A stretch of DNA of 64,000 nt from Oxalobacteraceae bacterium OTU3CAMAD1 (GCA_024123915.1 CP099650.1:5022001-5086000), one strand, 5' to 3'; numbered from the stretch's first letter, positions 1-8,886 are shown. Numbers and translations: made by a program. Notes: generated by a model from the sequence alone, not told the origin.

Positions 1-672
1 TACCTCACCCACATCCTGCGCCTGGGCGACGGCGTCGAAAAGGCGCTGGCCAACGTCATGGCCTCCGGCGTGTTCGAGTTGCGGGAAAAACTTGGGCCGT
101 TCCTGTGGCAGCTGCCGCCCAACTTCCGCTTCGACGCCGAACGGCTGGAGCATTTTTTCAGCCTGCTGCCACGCGACCTGGAACAGGCGCAGCTCCTGGC
201 GCGCCAGCACGAGCCGCGCATGAACGGCAAAGTCGCGCTGGAGATCGACGCCAACCACAAGCTGCGCCACGCGCTGGAGATCCGCCACGACAGCTTTATC
301 GATCCCGCGTTCGTCGCGCTGCTGCGCAAATACAAGGTGGCGCTGGTGGTGGCCGACACCGCCGGAAAATTCCCGTACTACGAGGATGTGACGTCGGACT
401 TCATGTATCTGCGCCTGCACGGCGCCGAGGAACTCTACGCCAGCGGCTACGACGACGAGTCCCTGGAACGCTGGGCCGCGCGCATTCGCGCCTGGAGCAC
501 GGGCGGCCAACCGGATGACGCCAAACTGATATCGGACAAGCCGCCGCCGGCGCGCGCGAAACGCGACGTCTACTGCTACTTCGACAACGACATCAAAGTG
601 CGGGCGCCGTTCGACGCGCGCAGCCTGATCGAGAAATTGGGCCTTGGCGGCGGCCTGGCGTCATTTGGCTGA
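1..672 (+). CDS. DUF72 (YecE-like) family protein, 5' end missing
   Basis: The reading frame is open from the first base, so the true start lies before the window; an internal ATG at 58 is not the start. The visible part is the C-terminal two thirds of a DUF72 protein. It has the family-typical GPFLWQLPPNFRFD segment, followed by LEHFFSLLPRDL and a later YLRLHG strand, and ends with a YCYFDND-type segment. DUF72 proteins adopt a TIM-barrel-like fold and their biochemical role is not established. The 3' end overlaps the stop of the convergent CLC gene by 12 bases. Confidence 0.88.
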   Translation, partial: YLTHILRLGDGVEKALANVMASGVFELREKLGPFLWQLPPNFRFDAERLEHFFSLLPRDLEQAQLLARQHEPRMNGKVALEIDANHKLRHALEIRHDSFIDPAFVALLRKYKVALVVADTAGKFPYYEDVTSDFMYLRLHGAEELYASGYDDESLERWAARIRAWSTGGQPDDAKLISDKPPPARAKRDVYCYFDNDIKVRAPFDARSLIEKLGLGGGLASFG

Positions 673-1926
673 AGGCGGCAGGCGGTCGCGCGGCACCGGC
701 GGCACGCGATACTTGGCCATGCCTGATTTTTGCGAACGGTAGATGCCGCAACGGCCGGAGAACAGATAGGCGACCACGCAGGCCATCGCGGCGAAGGGAC
801 CGATCTGCGGGCCAAAGAGCTCGATCGCCATGATGGTCGACGCCAGCGGCGTATTGGCGGCGCCAGCGAACACCGCGACAAAGCCCAGCGCCGCCAGCAG
901 CGGGAAAGGCAGATGCAGCAAGGGCCCGAGCGCGTTGCCGAGCGTGGCCCCGATGAAGAACAGCGGCGTCACCTCGCCGCCTTTGAAGCCGCTGCCCAGC
1001 GACGCGACCGTAAAGGCGAACTTGCCGAGGAAATCCCACGGCGCCAGCGGGTGCTGGAACGCCTCGACGATCACCGGGATGCCAAGGCCGATGTAGCGCG
1101 TGCCAAGCAGCCATACGGCGATGGCGACGACCACGCCGCCGATCATCGGCCGCAGCGGCGCGTAAGGAATATGGCGCTTCATGAAGGCCGACGCCGCGTG
1201 CGTGGATTTGGCGAAGGCCATGCCGGCCAGGCCGAATACGATGCCCGCCACCAGCACGGCGGCGACGCTGGCGAAGCCGATCGCCACCACCGTGTTCATT
1301 GGATAGTGCGTGTGGTGCACGCCCCAGGCCATGCCCACCTGGTCGGCCGCGACGGCGGCGACGATGCAAGGGAAGATGGCGTCGTAACGCAGGCGGCCGA
1401 CGGCCAGCACCTCCATGCCGAAGATGGCGCCGGCCAGCGGCGTACCGAAGACGGAGGCGAAACCGGCGCTGATGCCGGCCATGAGCACGATGCGGCGGTC
1501 CGCGTGACGCAGCCGCAGCGCATACGTCAGCTGGTCGGCCAGCGCGCCGCCCATCTGCACGGCCGTGCCCTCGCGGCCCACCGAGGCACCGAACAAATGT
1601 GAAACGACGGTGCCGATCAACACCAACGGCGCCATGCGCAGCGGGACCACTTTCTGGGGATCGTGGATTTCGTCGATCAGCAGGTTGTTACCGGCTTCCA
1701 CGCTGGAGCCGGTTTTCAGGTAAAGCCAGCCGACGGCGAAGCCGGCCAGCGGCAGCAGCCAGATGATCCAGGCGTGCGCCTCGCGCCAGTGTGTCGCATA
1801 ATCGAGCGCAAAGAGGAAGAATGCCGAGGCGGTGCCGCTCAACGCGGCGATCACGCCGGCGATACAGGTCCACTTGGCGACGTACGCCAGCAAAGCCGTT
1901 TGTTCGGGATAAAGAGAGGATTTCAT
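661..1926 (-). CDS. CLC-family anion transporter, fluoride/proton antiporter type
   Basis: This 421-residue multi-pass membrane protein carries the CLC gating-glutamate motif GASVGREG (E119 with start at 1926). In place of the chloride-type GSGIP loop it has AGNNLL near residue 78. In place of GxFxP it has GGEVTPLF with V322-T323. Known fluoride-exporting CLC-F proteins share GREGT and a Val-Thr pair in this loop, so fluoride export is the best inference; ordinary chloride transport is the alternative. I start at the ATG giving MKSSLYPEQ, because the upstream extension (MCSCRIGG...) has no hydrophobic or conserved character. Upstream lies palindromic repeat copy A. I saw no fluoride riboswitch. 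Confidence 0.85.
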   Translation of the reverse strand: MKSSLYPEQTALLAYVAKWTCIAGVIAALSGTASAFFLFALDYATHWREAHAWIIWLLPLAGFAVGWLYLKTGSSVEAGNNLLIDEIHDPQKVVPLRMAPLVLIGTVVSHLFGASVGREGTAVQMGGALADQLTYALRLRHADRRIVLMAGISAGFASVFGTPLAGAIFGMEVLAVGRLRYDAIFPCIVAAVAADQVGMAWGVHHTHYPMNTVVAIGFASVAAVLVAGIVFGLAGMAFAKSTHAASAFMKRHIPYAPLRPMIGGVVVAIAVWLLGTRYIGLGIPVIVEAFQHPLAPWDFLGKFAFTVASLGSGFKGGEVTPLFFIGATLGNALGPLLHLPFPLLAALGFVAVFAGAANTPLASTIMAIELFGPQIGPFAAMACVVAYLFSGRCGIYRSQKSGMAKYRVPPVPRDRLPPSAK

Positions 1927-1992
1927 GCAGCGAGCGGCAACTCCGGGGTCAGGTCCGCCAATTCTACACGAGCACATCGTTACCGCCGAGAC

Positions 1993-2088
1993 ACGTAGGG
2001 CGGATTAGGCGGAACGCCGTAATCCGCCATTTGTGAGCCGTCGACGAAGCATGCATGGCGGATTACGCTGCGCTAATCCGCCCTACGT
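1993..2088. repeat. Palindromic intergenic repeat, copy A (paired units)
   Basis: Two inverted units face each other. Unit 1 (1993-2029) begins ACGTAGGGCGGATTAGG and closes with GTAATCCGCC. Unit 2 (2055-2088) begins GGCGGATTACGCTGCG and ends CTAATCCGCCCTACGT. Each unit is itself a near-palindrome, so the pair can fold as a REP/BIME-like doublet. Related copies lie at 36289, 46494 and 55211. This copy fills the gap between the clc start and the end of the multicopper oxidase gene. Confidence 0.9.
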
Positions 2089-2116
2089 GGAACGGTGGTG
2101 ATGCGTGGTCTCCCGT

Positions 2117-3481
2117 TCAATGGTGATGCTTGGCGTCGCGCTTGACGTTCATCGCCTCCACCGGCTTGGACGGCGGCGCGCCCGGTGCGCGCGGCGCGGG
2201 CGGCACCTCCCCGGTCCATTCGTAAGCCACCGTGCCCTTCGGATGCTTGTACCAGCCAGGGTCCTTGTAATCGTTGCGCGCCAGGCCCTCGCGCACTTTG
2301 ACCGTGGTGAACATCCCGCCCATCTCAAGCCCGCCGAACGGTCCCTCCCCGCTCATCATCGGTAACGTGTTTTCCGGCAGCGGCATTTGCATGTCGCCCA
2401 TCGAACCGCCCTTGTCGCCCATGACCATATAGCCCGGCACCAGCTTGTTGATCTTCTCGGCCACCCCAGTATGATCGACCCCGATCATGGTCGGCACGTC
2501 GTGCCCCATCGCGTTCATCGTGTGGTGCGATTTGTGGCAGTGGAAGGCCCAGTCGCCGGGCGCGTCGGCGATGAACTCGATCGCCCGCATCTGGCCGACG
2601 GCGACATCGGTGGTCACCTCCGGCCAGCGCGCCGACGGCCGCACCCAGCCGCCGTCCGTGCCCGTCACCTCGAAGGTGTGGCCGTGCAGGTGGATCGGGT
2701 GGTTGGTCATCGTCAGGTTGCCGGCGCGGATGCGCACCCGGTCGTTCTTGCGTACCACCATGGGATCGATGCCGGGGAAGGCGCGGCTGTTGAACGTCCA
2801 CAGATTAAAGTCGAGCATCGTGTTGATCTTCGGCGTGTAGCTGCCCGGCTCGATGTCGTAGGCGCTGAGCAGGAAGACGAAGTCGCGGTCGACCGCGTGC
2901 TGCTTCGGATCCTTCGGATGGGTGATCCAGAAGCCCATCATCCCCATCGCCATCTGCGCCATCTCGTCGGCGTGCGGATGGTACATAAAGGTGCCGGCGT
3001 GCCGCGCGACGAATTCGTAGACAAAGGTCTTACCCGGCTGGATGCCGGGCTGCGTCAGGCCGGTGACGCCGTCCATCCCGTTCGGCAGCAGCTGACCGTG
3101 CCAATGCACGCTGGTGTGTTCGGGCAGCTTGTTGGTGACGAAGATGCGCACGCGGTCGCCCTCCACCACCTCGATCGTCGGGCCGGGACTCTGTCCGTTG
3201 TAGCCCCACAGGTTGGCCGTCATGCCCGGCGCCAGTTCGCGCACCACCGGTTCCGCCACCAGGTGGAACTCCTTGACGCCGTCCTTCATCCGCCACGGCA
3301 AAGTCCAGCCATTGAGCGTGACGACGGGATTGTACGGGCGGCCGTTGGGCGGCACCAGCGGCGGCGCGGTGGCGGCCGACGATTGCACCGGCGCCTCGGG
3401 CAGCGAGGCCGCGCCGGCCTTGGTGACCATGCCGGCACCGATCAGGGCTGCGCCGCTGAGGAATGATCTGCGGGTGGTCAT
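2117..3481 (-). CDS. Multicopper oxidase (periplasmic copper resistance)
   Basis: 454 residues with an N-terminal Tat signal (TTRRSFLSG). All four copper-ligand blocks are visible: HWH at 126-128, HPH at 168-170, HPIHLHGH at 261-268, and HCHxxxH at 314-320 followed by axial Met325. The protein therefore keeps type 1, 2 and 3 copper sites and is expected to oxidise Cu(I) or organic substrates in the periplasm. The C-terminal part is rich in Met and His (GDMQMPLPEN, the final HHH), which fits copper handling. The ATG overlaps the stop of the upstream outer-membrane factor gene by 4 bases, so the two are translationally coupled. It is the last gene of a three-gene copper unit. Confidence 0.93.
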   Translation of the reverse strand: MTTRRSFLSGAALIGAGMVTKAGAASLPEAPVQSSAATAPPLVPPNGRPYNPVVTLNGWTLPWRMKDGVKEFHLVAEPVVRELAPGMTANLWGYNGQSPGPTIEVVEGDRVRIFVTNKLPEHTSVHWHGQLLPNGMDGVTGLTQPGIQPGKTFVYEFVARHAGTFMYHPHADEMAQMAMGMMGFWITHPKDPKQHAVDRDFVFLLSAYDIEPGSYTPKINTMLDFNLWTFNSRAFPGIDPMVVRKNDRVRIRAGNLTMTNHPIHLHGHTFEVTGTDGGWVRPSARWPEVTTDVAVGQMRAIEFIADAPGDWAFHCHKSHHTMNAMGHDVPTMIGVDHTGVAEKINKLVPGYMVMGDKGGSMGDMQMPLPENTLPMMSGEGPFGGLEMGGMFTTVKVREGLARNDYKDPGWYKHPKGTVAYEWTGEVPPAPRAPGAPPSKPVEAMNVKRDAKHHH

Positions 3482-4869
3482 GGTGTTACTCCTTTAGTGG
3501 TTGGCAGATGGCCGCTTAAGCGACCACCCAGTGCGGCTTCGAGATTGGCTTGCGCGGTCCAGTAGTCCTTGAGCGCGCCGATATAGCCGTTGACGGCGGT
3601 CGATTGTTCGCGGGCGTCGGCCAGCAGTTCGAATACGCTCATCAGCATGCCGTTGTAGCGCAAAAGGGTTTCGTCGGCCAGCTTCTTGCGCAGCGGGACG
3701 ACCTGGTCGCGGTAGTGGCGCGCCAGCTCGTACGATGCGCGGTAGTCGGCATAGCTTTCGCGCGCCTCGCTGCGGGCGTTGACGGCGGCCTGCGCCAGCA
3801 GATTGACCGATTGCATATAGGTCGCCTCGGCCCGCGCCACGCGCGTCGAGCCCCAGTCGAACAGCGGGATCTCCAGCGACAGCTCATAGCCGCGCCGGTT
3901 GATCGGCCCTTCGCTCTCGCCCACCACGCCCAGATCGAGCACGTTGATGAAGCGCGTGGTCTTGGTCAGGCCCAGCGTCGATGCCGTGTGCGCGGTATCG
4001 AGTTTGGCGGCCTGGATGTCCAGCCGCTCGTTGACGGCGATCTGCTCGATATCGCCCAACTCCTGCGGCGCGGCGGGCAGCTCGGGCAAATGGTCCGGCA
4101 GCTTGTACGCGGTCTGCGCGCCGCTCAGTCCCATCAAACGGGTCAGTTTTTCGCGCGCGGCGACGGCCGTCTTGCGCGCGGCGCTGACGTCGGCCACGGT
4201 TTGCGCGTGGTAGGCCTGTTCGCGCGCCACGTCCATGGCGCTCCAGTTGCCGGCCTTGCGCATACGGTCGGCCAGTTCGGCACTGGCCTGCGCCGATTCC
4301 TCCACCTGCACGGCATATTCGGCGCTCTGGTTGGCGGCCACCGCCTCCACCCATGCGCGGCGGGTGTCGGCGGCGACCTTCAGCGCCTCGTTCGAGACCA
4401 GCAATTTGGTCTGCTCGTAGCGGCGTCCTTCGATGCGGCCGGCCAGCGGCGCCGTGATCAGGCTAAGAAGATTGAAGGTCAGCGTGCGTTCGATGCTGAG
4501 CTCACCGCCGCCGTGGCTGCGCTTGAAATCGAACACGGGATTTTGCAGGCGGCCAGCCTGCACCAGGTCCGCTTCGGCGATGCCGAGCGACCAATAGCTC
4601 GCTTGCAGTCCCTGGTTATTCAGCAGCGCGACATGCACCGCTTCGTCGACAGCCAGCGGCTGCCCCAGTTTTTTGTCGATGACGGCGGCCAGCGCGCGCG
4701 CGTCGTCGTCGTTGCGCGGCAGGCGGCCGGCGACGCTGGCGCTCAGGCCAGTACGTTGTTCGCTGACGCCGGCGGCGGCGCCGAAGCCGCCGTCACCGGA
4801 CAGGGACGCGCAGCCGCCGAGCAGCAGCGCCATGCTGGCGCCACCGGCGAGTTTATGCAGACAATTCAT
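3478..4869 (-). CDS. TolC-family outer-membrane efflux lipoprotein, copper operon
   Basis: 463 residues from the ATG at 4869, which has a GAGG ribosome site just upstream; a GTG nine bases earlier is the alternative. The N-terminus has a lipoprotein signal ending LLLGGC (Cys20). The remainder is long amphipathic helices with the repeated outer-membrane-factor pattern (AEADLVQAG, ARAEATYMQSVNLL). Such proteins form trimeric channels that export metals or drugs with an RND pump and a membrane fusion protein. Here no RND or MFP gene is adjacent; the partner genes are a multicopper oxidase (4-base overlap) and a His/Met-rich small protein. CusC-like copper export is the likely role. Confidence 0.88.
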   Translation of the reverse strand: MNCLHKLAGGASMALLLGGCASLSGDGGFGAAAGVSEQRTGLSASVAGRLPRNDDDARALAAVIDKKLGQPLAVDEAVHVALLNNQGLQASYWSLGIAEADLVQAGRLQNPVFDFKRSHGGGELSIERTLTFNLLSLITAPLAGRIEGRRYEQTKLLVSNEALKVAADTRRAWVEAVAANQSAEYAVQVEESAQASAELADRMRKAGNWSAMDVAREQAYHAQTVADVSAARKTAVAAREKLTRLMGLSGAQTAYKLPDHLPELPAAPQELGDIEQIAVNERLDIQAAKLDTAHTASTLGLTKTTRFINVLDLGVVGESEGPINRRGYELSLEIPLFDWGSTRVARAEATYMQSVNLLAQAAVNARSEARESYADYRASYELARHYRDQVVPLRKKLADETLLRYNGMLMSVFELLADAREQSTAVNGYIGALKDYWTAQANLEAALGGRLSGHLPTTKGVTP

Positions 4870-4937
4870 GTCCAACACCTCAGGTTAATTTAGAAATGGG
4901 ATGCGTTGCGCAGCTCGCGGACGGAGCTGTCGCGGGG

Positions 4938-5345
4938 TCAGGCCAAATTGCCTTGAGGGGGACGTTCAGGGTGGGCCAGATCGACCGCGCGGGGGAATTC
5001 GGAGTGGAACGGAATGGCGGACGATACCGCCGCCAGCACCGGCACGGCGATCGTCTGCGCCATGAACGGCGCACCGGCGACGCAGCAGGCCGCGCCGCCG
5101 CATTTGATGCCGCCGTGATTGTGGCCGGCATGACTTGACTGGCCGGACGATGCTTGCTGATCTTGATCCTGCATGGCGGCCATCATCGCCGCATGATCGT
5201 GCGGACCGGCGGGCATGGCCATATGCCCTGTCGCCGACGCCGCGGGAGCGTCGGGCGCGCACAGCATCATCGAAGCGGACGCATATCCCTGATAAGGGAG
5301 CGCCAGCAGCATCAGCCATACGATGAAGGTTCGGAACAGGGTCAT
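4938..5345 (-). CDS. Small His/Met/Cys-rich periplasmic protein, first gene of copper unit
   Basis: 135 residues with a clear signal peptide (FIVWLMLLALPYQGYASA). The mature part contains metal-binding clusters: GHMAMPAGPHDHAAMM, HAGHNHGG, then KCGGAACC. This composition is typical of small copper-binding proteins that head proteobacterial copper-resistance operons (CopL/DUF2946-like), but I could not assign a named family from sequence alone. It lies upstream of, and in the same direction as, the efflux lipoprotein and multicopper oxidase genes (69 bases to the next start). A role in sequestering or sensing periplasmic copper is inferred. Confidence 0.78.
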   Translation of the reverse strand: MTLFRTFIVWLMLLALPYQGYASASMMLCAPDAPAASATGHMAMPAGPHDHAAMMAAMQDQDQQASSGQSSHAGHNHGGIKCGGAACCVAGAPFMAQTIAVPVLAAVSSAIPFHSEFPRAVDLAHPERPPQGNLA

Positions 5346-5408
5346 GCAACTATGGTATCACAAGCCGCCCGGGATGCTCACTGCGGCCCAGGGGCCGCTA
5401 AGGCTCCC

Positions 5409-5648
5409 TTAAGCCAGTCGCACCAGCGGGTTGGCGATGATATTGTCGATTTGCCGGATGGCCTCGTCGCAGGCGGCGGCGATGGCCTCGTCCTCGCTCT
5501 CACGGACGAATTGCATGGTCGCGCCCTCGAACACTTCGACGCCGTTGGCGTTGGCGCGTTCGATGTCGCAGCTGGCGGTCCATTTGCTGTCGCTGGTCGG
5601 CAAGGCCGTTGGGATGATTTCCCAGCCTTTGTAGTGAATTTTATCCAT
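5409..5648 (-). CDS. Small conserved-looking hypothetical protein
   Basis: 79 residues starting MDKIHYKGWEI, with a GGAGTCAGTC stretch upstream as a possible ribosome site. The sequence is soluble and acidic and reads like a small alpha/beta domain (KGWEIIPTA, WTASCDIE, then the helix DEAIAAACDEAIRQIDNII). There is no signal peptide or membrane segment. I do not recognise a function. It is divergent from the metallo-hydrolase gene and lies just upstream of the copper unit on the same strand, but the 63-base gap does not by itself make it part of that unit. Confidence 0.7.
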   Translation of the reverse strand: MDKIHYKGWEIIPTALPTSDSKWTASCDIERANANGVEVFEGATMQFVRESEDEAIAAACDEAIRQIDNIIANPLVRLA

Positions 5649-5761
5649 GACTGACTCCTTGTTTTCGGACAGACTATCATGAAGAGATACCGCTTATGCG
5701 CACGCCTGAGGATGTTTCAGCTAAAAAACATGCGCCTAGGGTAATCGTTATGATTTTTTAT

Positions 5762-5767
5762 TATAAT
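5762..5767 (+). promoter_or_regulatory. Sigma-70 -10 hexamer (TATAAT) for the metallo-hydrolase gene
   Basis: A perfect TATAAT sits in an AT-rich stretch, unusual for this genome, and ends 6 bases before the ATG at 5774. That spacing would put transcription start at or next to the start codon. No good -35 hexamer is visible at the usual distance. Confidence 0.5.
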
Positions 5768-5773
5768 GAACGC

Positions 5774-6625
5774 ATGAAGCCACTTATACAAGCCTTCCAC
5801 GACAAAAACACGGGCACCGTCACCTATGTCGTGTACGAAAACGACGGCGCCGACTGCGCGATCATCGATTCCGTGCTCGATTTCGACCCGAAATCGGGCC
5901 GCACCTCCACCGCCTCGGCCGATCTGGTGGTCGATTTCGTCCGCGCGCACCGCCTCAACGCCGTCTGGCTGCTGGAGACCCACGCCCACGCGGACCACCT
6001 GTCGGCCGCGCCGTATCTGTCCCGGCAGCTGGGCGGACGCACCGGCATCGGCGCCGAGATCTCGGTGGTGCAGCAAGCCTTCGCGCGGGTTTTCCCGCAG
6101 CGGCCTGGCATCGAGCGCAGCTTCGACCATCTGTTCCAGCCCGACGAGGTATTCGCCATCGGCGCCTTGCAAGCGCGCGCGCTGCATGTGCCGGGCCACA
6201 CGCCGGCGGACATGGCCTACCAGATCGGCGACGCCGTCTTCGTCGGCGACACCATGTTCATGCCAGACGTGGGCACGGCGCGCTGCGACTTCCCCGGCGG
6301 CTGCGCGGCCACCTTGTACCGGTCCGTGCGCAGGCTGCTCGACCTGCCGCCGCAAACGCGTTTATTCATGTGCCACGACTATCCACCCGCTGGCCGAGAG
6401 GCGCGCTGGGAGGTGACGGTGGCCGAGCAAAGCGAAAAGAACATCCACATCCGCGCGGGCGTGACCGAGGAACAGTTCGTGGAGATGCGCACCAAGCGCG
6501 ATGCGACGCTGGACATGCCGGTGTTGATACTGCCGGCGATCCAGGTCAACATCAGCGCCGGGCAGCTGCCGGAAGCGGAAGAAAACGGCGTGCGGTACCT
6601 GAAGATACCGCTGAATTCCTTTTAA
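5774..6625 (+). CDS. MBL-fold hydrolase, persulfide dioxygenase-like (Blh/ETHE1 type)
   Basis: 283 residues. Metallo-beta-lactamase-fold ligands are visible: THAHADH near residues 65-71, HVPGHT in the middle, GDTMFMPDVGTARCDF, and a late CHDY. This pattern, and the opening KPLIQAFHDKNTGTVTYVVY, match the ETHE1/Blh group, which are iron-dependent persulfide dioxygenases in sulfide detoxification. I use the ATG at 5774 because it starts the conserved strand; in-frame upstream ATGs (5696, 5750) would add an unconserved tail that spans the -10 element. There is no sulfide:quinone reductase or ArsR-type regulator beside it. It could also act on another thioester or persulfide. Confidence 0.88.
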   Translation: MKPLIQAFHDKNTGTVTYVVYENDGADCAIIDSVLDFDPKSGRTSTASADLVVDFVRAHRLNAVWLLETHAHADHLSAAPYLSRQLGGRTGIGAEISVVQQAFARVFPQRPGIERSFDHLFQPDEVFAIGALQARALHVPGHTPADMAYQIGDAVFVGDTMFMPDVGTARCDFPGGCAATLYRSVRRLLDLPPQTRLFMCHDYPPAGREARWEVTVAEQSEKNIHIRAGVTEEQFVEMRTKRDATLDMPVLILPAIQVNISAGQLPEAEENGVRYLKIPLNSF

Positions 6626-6639
6626 TTCCGGGCACGACG

Positions 6640-8073
6640 TTAATCGTCGCGCTTTGGGGTGCGGCCGATGCTCTCGTCCATATTGGCCAGATACCACGTC
6701 AGCCCCGTCATCACCGCCACGTGGCGCTTCAGCTCCAGCGGATTGACCTTGTCCAGCGTGTCCGCCGGGGTGTGGTGGTAGCTGAAATAACTGCTGGCAT
6801 CCACCAGCGGCATGAACACCGGCACGCCCGCGCGCTCCAGCGGCCCCGTATCTGCCGCCCCGGTCACATCACGGCGATCGAACATCGACGCGCCGATCGG
6901 CTCCAGCGATTTTTGCAGCGGCGCGAAGTACTTCACCACCGACGGCCGCACGCTGCCGATCACGCCGAACGGACGGCCACCGCCGCTGTCCGACTCGATG
7001 GCGGCGAAGTGCCGCTCGACCTTGTCCTTGTTGGCCTCGAAATAGCCCTTGCCGCCCATGGTGCCGTTTTCCTCGTTCATCCAGGCGATCACGCGGATCG
7101 TGCGGCGTGGCTTCAGGTTCAGCTTATTCAACGTGTCGATCACCGCCATCGCGGCGGCGACGCCGGTGCCGTCGTCATGGGCGCCGGTGGCCAGGTCCCA
7201 CGAATCGAGGTGGCCCGAGACGATCACTACCTCGTCGGCCTTGTCGCTGCCCGGCAGGTCGGCGATGACGTTGAAACTGTCGGCGTCCGGCAGATTCTGC
7301 GGCGTGAGTGTCAGACGCATCTTGACCGGACCGCGCGCGGACAGGCGGGTCATCAGCATCGCGTCTTCGGCCGTCACGGCCGCCGCCGGAATGCGCGCGC
7401 CGTCCACCAGCCCGGTGACGCCGGTGTGCGGAATGCGGTAGTCGGCGCCGCCGACCGAGCGCACCAGCGCCGCCGCCGCGCCCATCTCCGCCGCCACCTT
7501 GGGACCGTTCACCCGGAAGTTCGAGCCGCGCCCATAGGCCGGACCGGCGTGTCCTCGCTCGGCCATCTCCTGGTCGAAGGCCACGTCGAACAGCACGATG
7601 CTGCCCTTGACCTGCGCCGCGCGCGCCTTCAACTCGTCGAAATCGCGCAACACGATCACCGGCGCGGTCAGGCCGGCCGCCGGCGTGGCGCCCGATCCGC
7701 CCAGCGCCGTCAGCACCACTTTCTGCGTGACGCCGGCTGGACGGCCGGTGTAATCGACCAGTTCCGCCGTCTCCACGCCGCGCACCCAATGCGGCACCTT
7801 GACCGGTTGCAGCGTGACCTTGGCGCCGATCTTGCGCATCGCCTCGGCCACCTGTTCGACGGCCGCCGCCGCGCCGGCGGAACCGGACAGGCGCGGGCCC
7901 ACCAGATCGGTCAGGTCGGCCAGGCGCGCATAGGCCCAATCGTCCTTCATCGCGCTGTCGCGTATCCGGGCCAGGGTAGCGGGATCGTTGGCGGGAGCGG
8001 CGATCGCGCCGGCGCTCAGCATGCAGCCGGCAAGGATGGTCAGGGACAGTTTGAACGGAAAGGCGGATTTCAT
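6640..8073 (-). CDS. M28-family metallopeptidase with PA domain (carboxypeptidase Q-like)
   Basis: 477 residues, exported. The N-terminus is a signal sequence; LAGC at 14-17 could be a lipobox, or cleavage may occur after AGAIA. A PA-type insert (about 130-260) lies between the two halves of the catalytic domain. Di-zinc ligands of family M28 are visible: H288, D300, E334/E335, D362 and a late His in SYHHTPAD. The order and length match carboxypeptidase Q-like aminopeptidases or carboxypeptidases that trim peptides in the periplasm. Its stop lies 15 bases past the convergent hydrolase gene. The gene appears to be monocistronic. Confidence 0.92.
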   Translation of the reverse strand: MKSAFPFKLSLTILAGCMLSAGAIAAPANDPATLARIRDSAMKDDWAYARLADLTDLVGPRLSGSAGAAAAVEQVAEAMRKIGAKVTLQPVKVPHWVRGVETAELVDYTGRPAGVTQKVVLTALGGSGATPAAGLTAPVIVLRDFDELKARAAQVKGSIVLFDVAFDQEMAERGHAGPAYGRGSNFRVNGPKVAAEMGAAAALVRSVGGADYRIPHTGVTGLVDGARIPAAAVTAEDAMLMTRLSARGPVKMRLTLTPQNLPDADSFNVIADLPGSDKADEVVIVSGHLDSWDLATGAHDDGTGVAAAMAVIDTLNKLNLKPRRTIRVIAWMNEENGTMGGKGYFEANKDKVERHFAAIESDSGGGRPFGVIGSVRPSVVKYFAPLQKSLEPIGASMFDRRDVTGAADTGPLERAGVPVFMPLVDASSYFSYHHTPADTLDKVNPLELKRHVAVMTGLTWYLANMDESIGRTPKRDD

Positions 8074-8206
8074 GCGGGTCCTGTATAAGAGTGAGTGAAT
8101 TGCAAGAACGAGTCAGACGATAACCGATAGTAGCGCGCTTGTCATCCATATTGATTTGTCATCGGGGCTGCACTACCATGTACCCTCACACCTCCAGAAA
8201 GCGCCT

Positions 8207-8737
8207 ATGCTCAAGGGTCGAATTTGCACGGTGCGCCACCTGGTCAGCACCGATCTGAACACCTTCATCGCGCTGGTCAACGACCTGCCCTCGCGCGGCG
8301 ACCATTTCTCGCTCCATTTCAAATCGCCCGAGACGCTGCGCAAGGAGTTCATGCAGAACAGCTTCGTCACCGACGACAGCGAACTGTTTGTGATCGAGGA
8401 CAGCCTGCACCACATTGTCGGCGTCATCACGCACTTTAAAAGCCGAACGCCGGTCACGCGGGAAATCGGCTACCGCCTGTTCGACGCCAAGCTGTCCGGG
8501 CGCGGTTATGTCACCGAGGCGTGCGGGCTGCTGGTCGATTACCTGTTCAACGTCCACCAGTACCACCGGCTGGAACTGCTCTCCACGCCGGAGAACGTGG
8601 CCTCGATCCGGGTCGCGCAAAAATGCGGCTTCACGGCCGAAGGCATGATGCGCCAGAGCTTCTTCATCAACGGCCAGTATCAAGATGTGCAGATATTCAG
8701 CCTTCTGCGGCCGGAGTGGGAAGCCCGGAGGGTATAA
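8207..8737 (+). CDS. GNAT N-acetyltransferase (RimJ/RimL-like)
   Basis: 176 residues from the ATG at 8207; the frame continues upstream to a TTG at 8156, but those residues are not family-like. The GNAT core is clear: IVGVITHF strand, EIGYRLFDAKLSGRGYVTEAC acetyl-CoA-binding loop, then RLELLSTPENVASIRVAQKCGF, the classic N-x-x-S-x-x-V-x-x-K-x-GF motif of RimJ-type enzymes. The closing ...GQYQDVQIFSLLRPEW also matches that group. The substrate is unknown (protein N-terminus, an amino acid or an antibiotic). The gene stands alone. Confidence 0.9.
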   Translation: MLKGRICTVRHLVSTDLNTFIALVNDLPSRGDHFSLHFKSPETLRKEFMQNSFVTDDSELFVIEDSLHHIVGVITHFKSRTPVTREIGYRLFDAKLSGRGYVTEACGLLVDYLFNVHQYHRLELLSTPENVASIRVAQKCGFTAEGMMRQSFFINGQYQDVQIFSLLRPEWEARRV

Positions 8738-8886
8738 AGATTAGTCTTTAAATGTTACAAGCCATTACCAAAACCGCCCCTTTGTAAGCATGTGTATAAC
8801 AAATGGTGATTTTTCCCCGGACATTTATAGTGAGATCACTGGCTAACGAATCATTCCGATCCGGAGCCGCAGCAAGGGGAATCACC

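Noticed and set aside
6632..6652. Bidirectional terminator between the MBL hydrolase and M28 genes
   Set aside because: The CGACG/CGTCG hairpin is short, lacks a T-run and overlaps the M28 stop codon.
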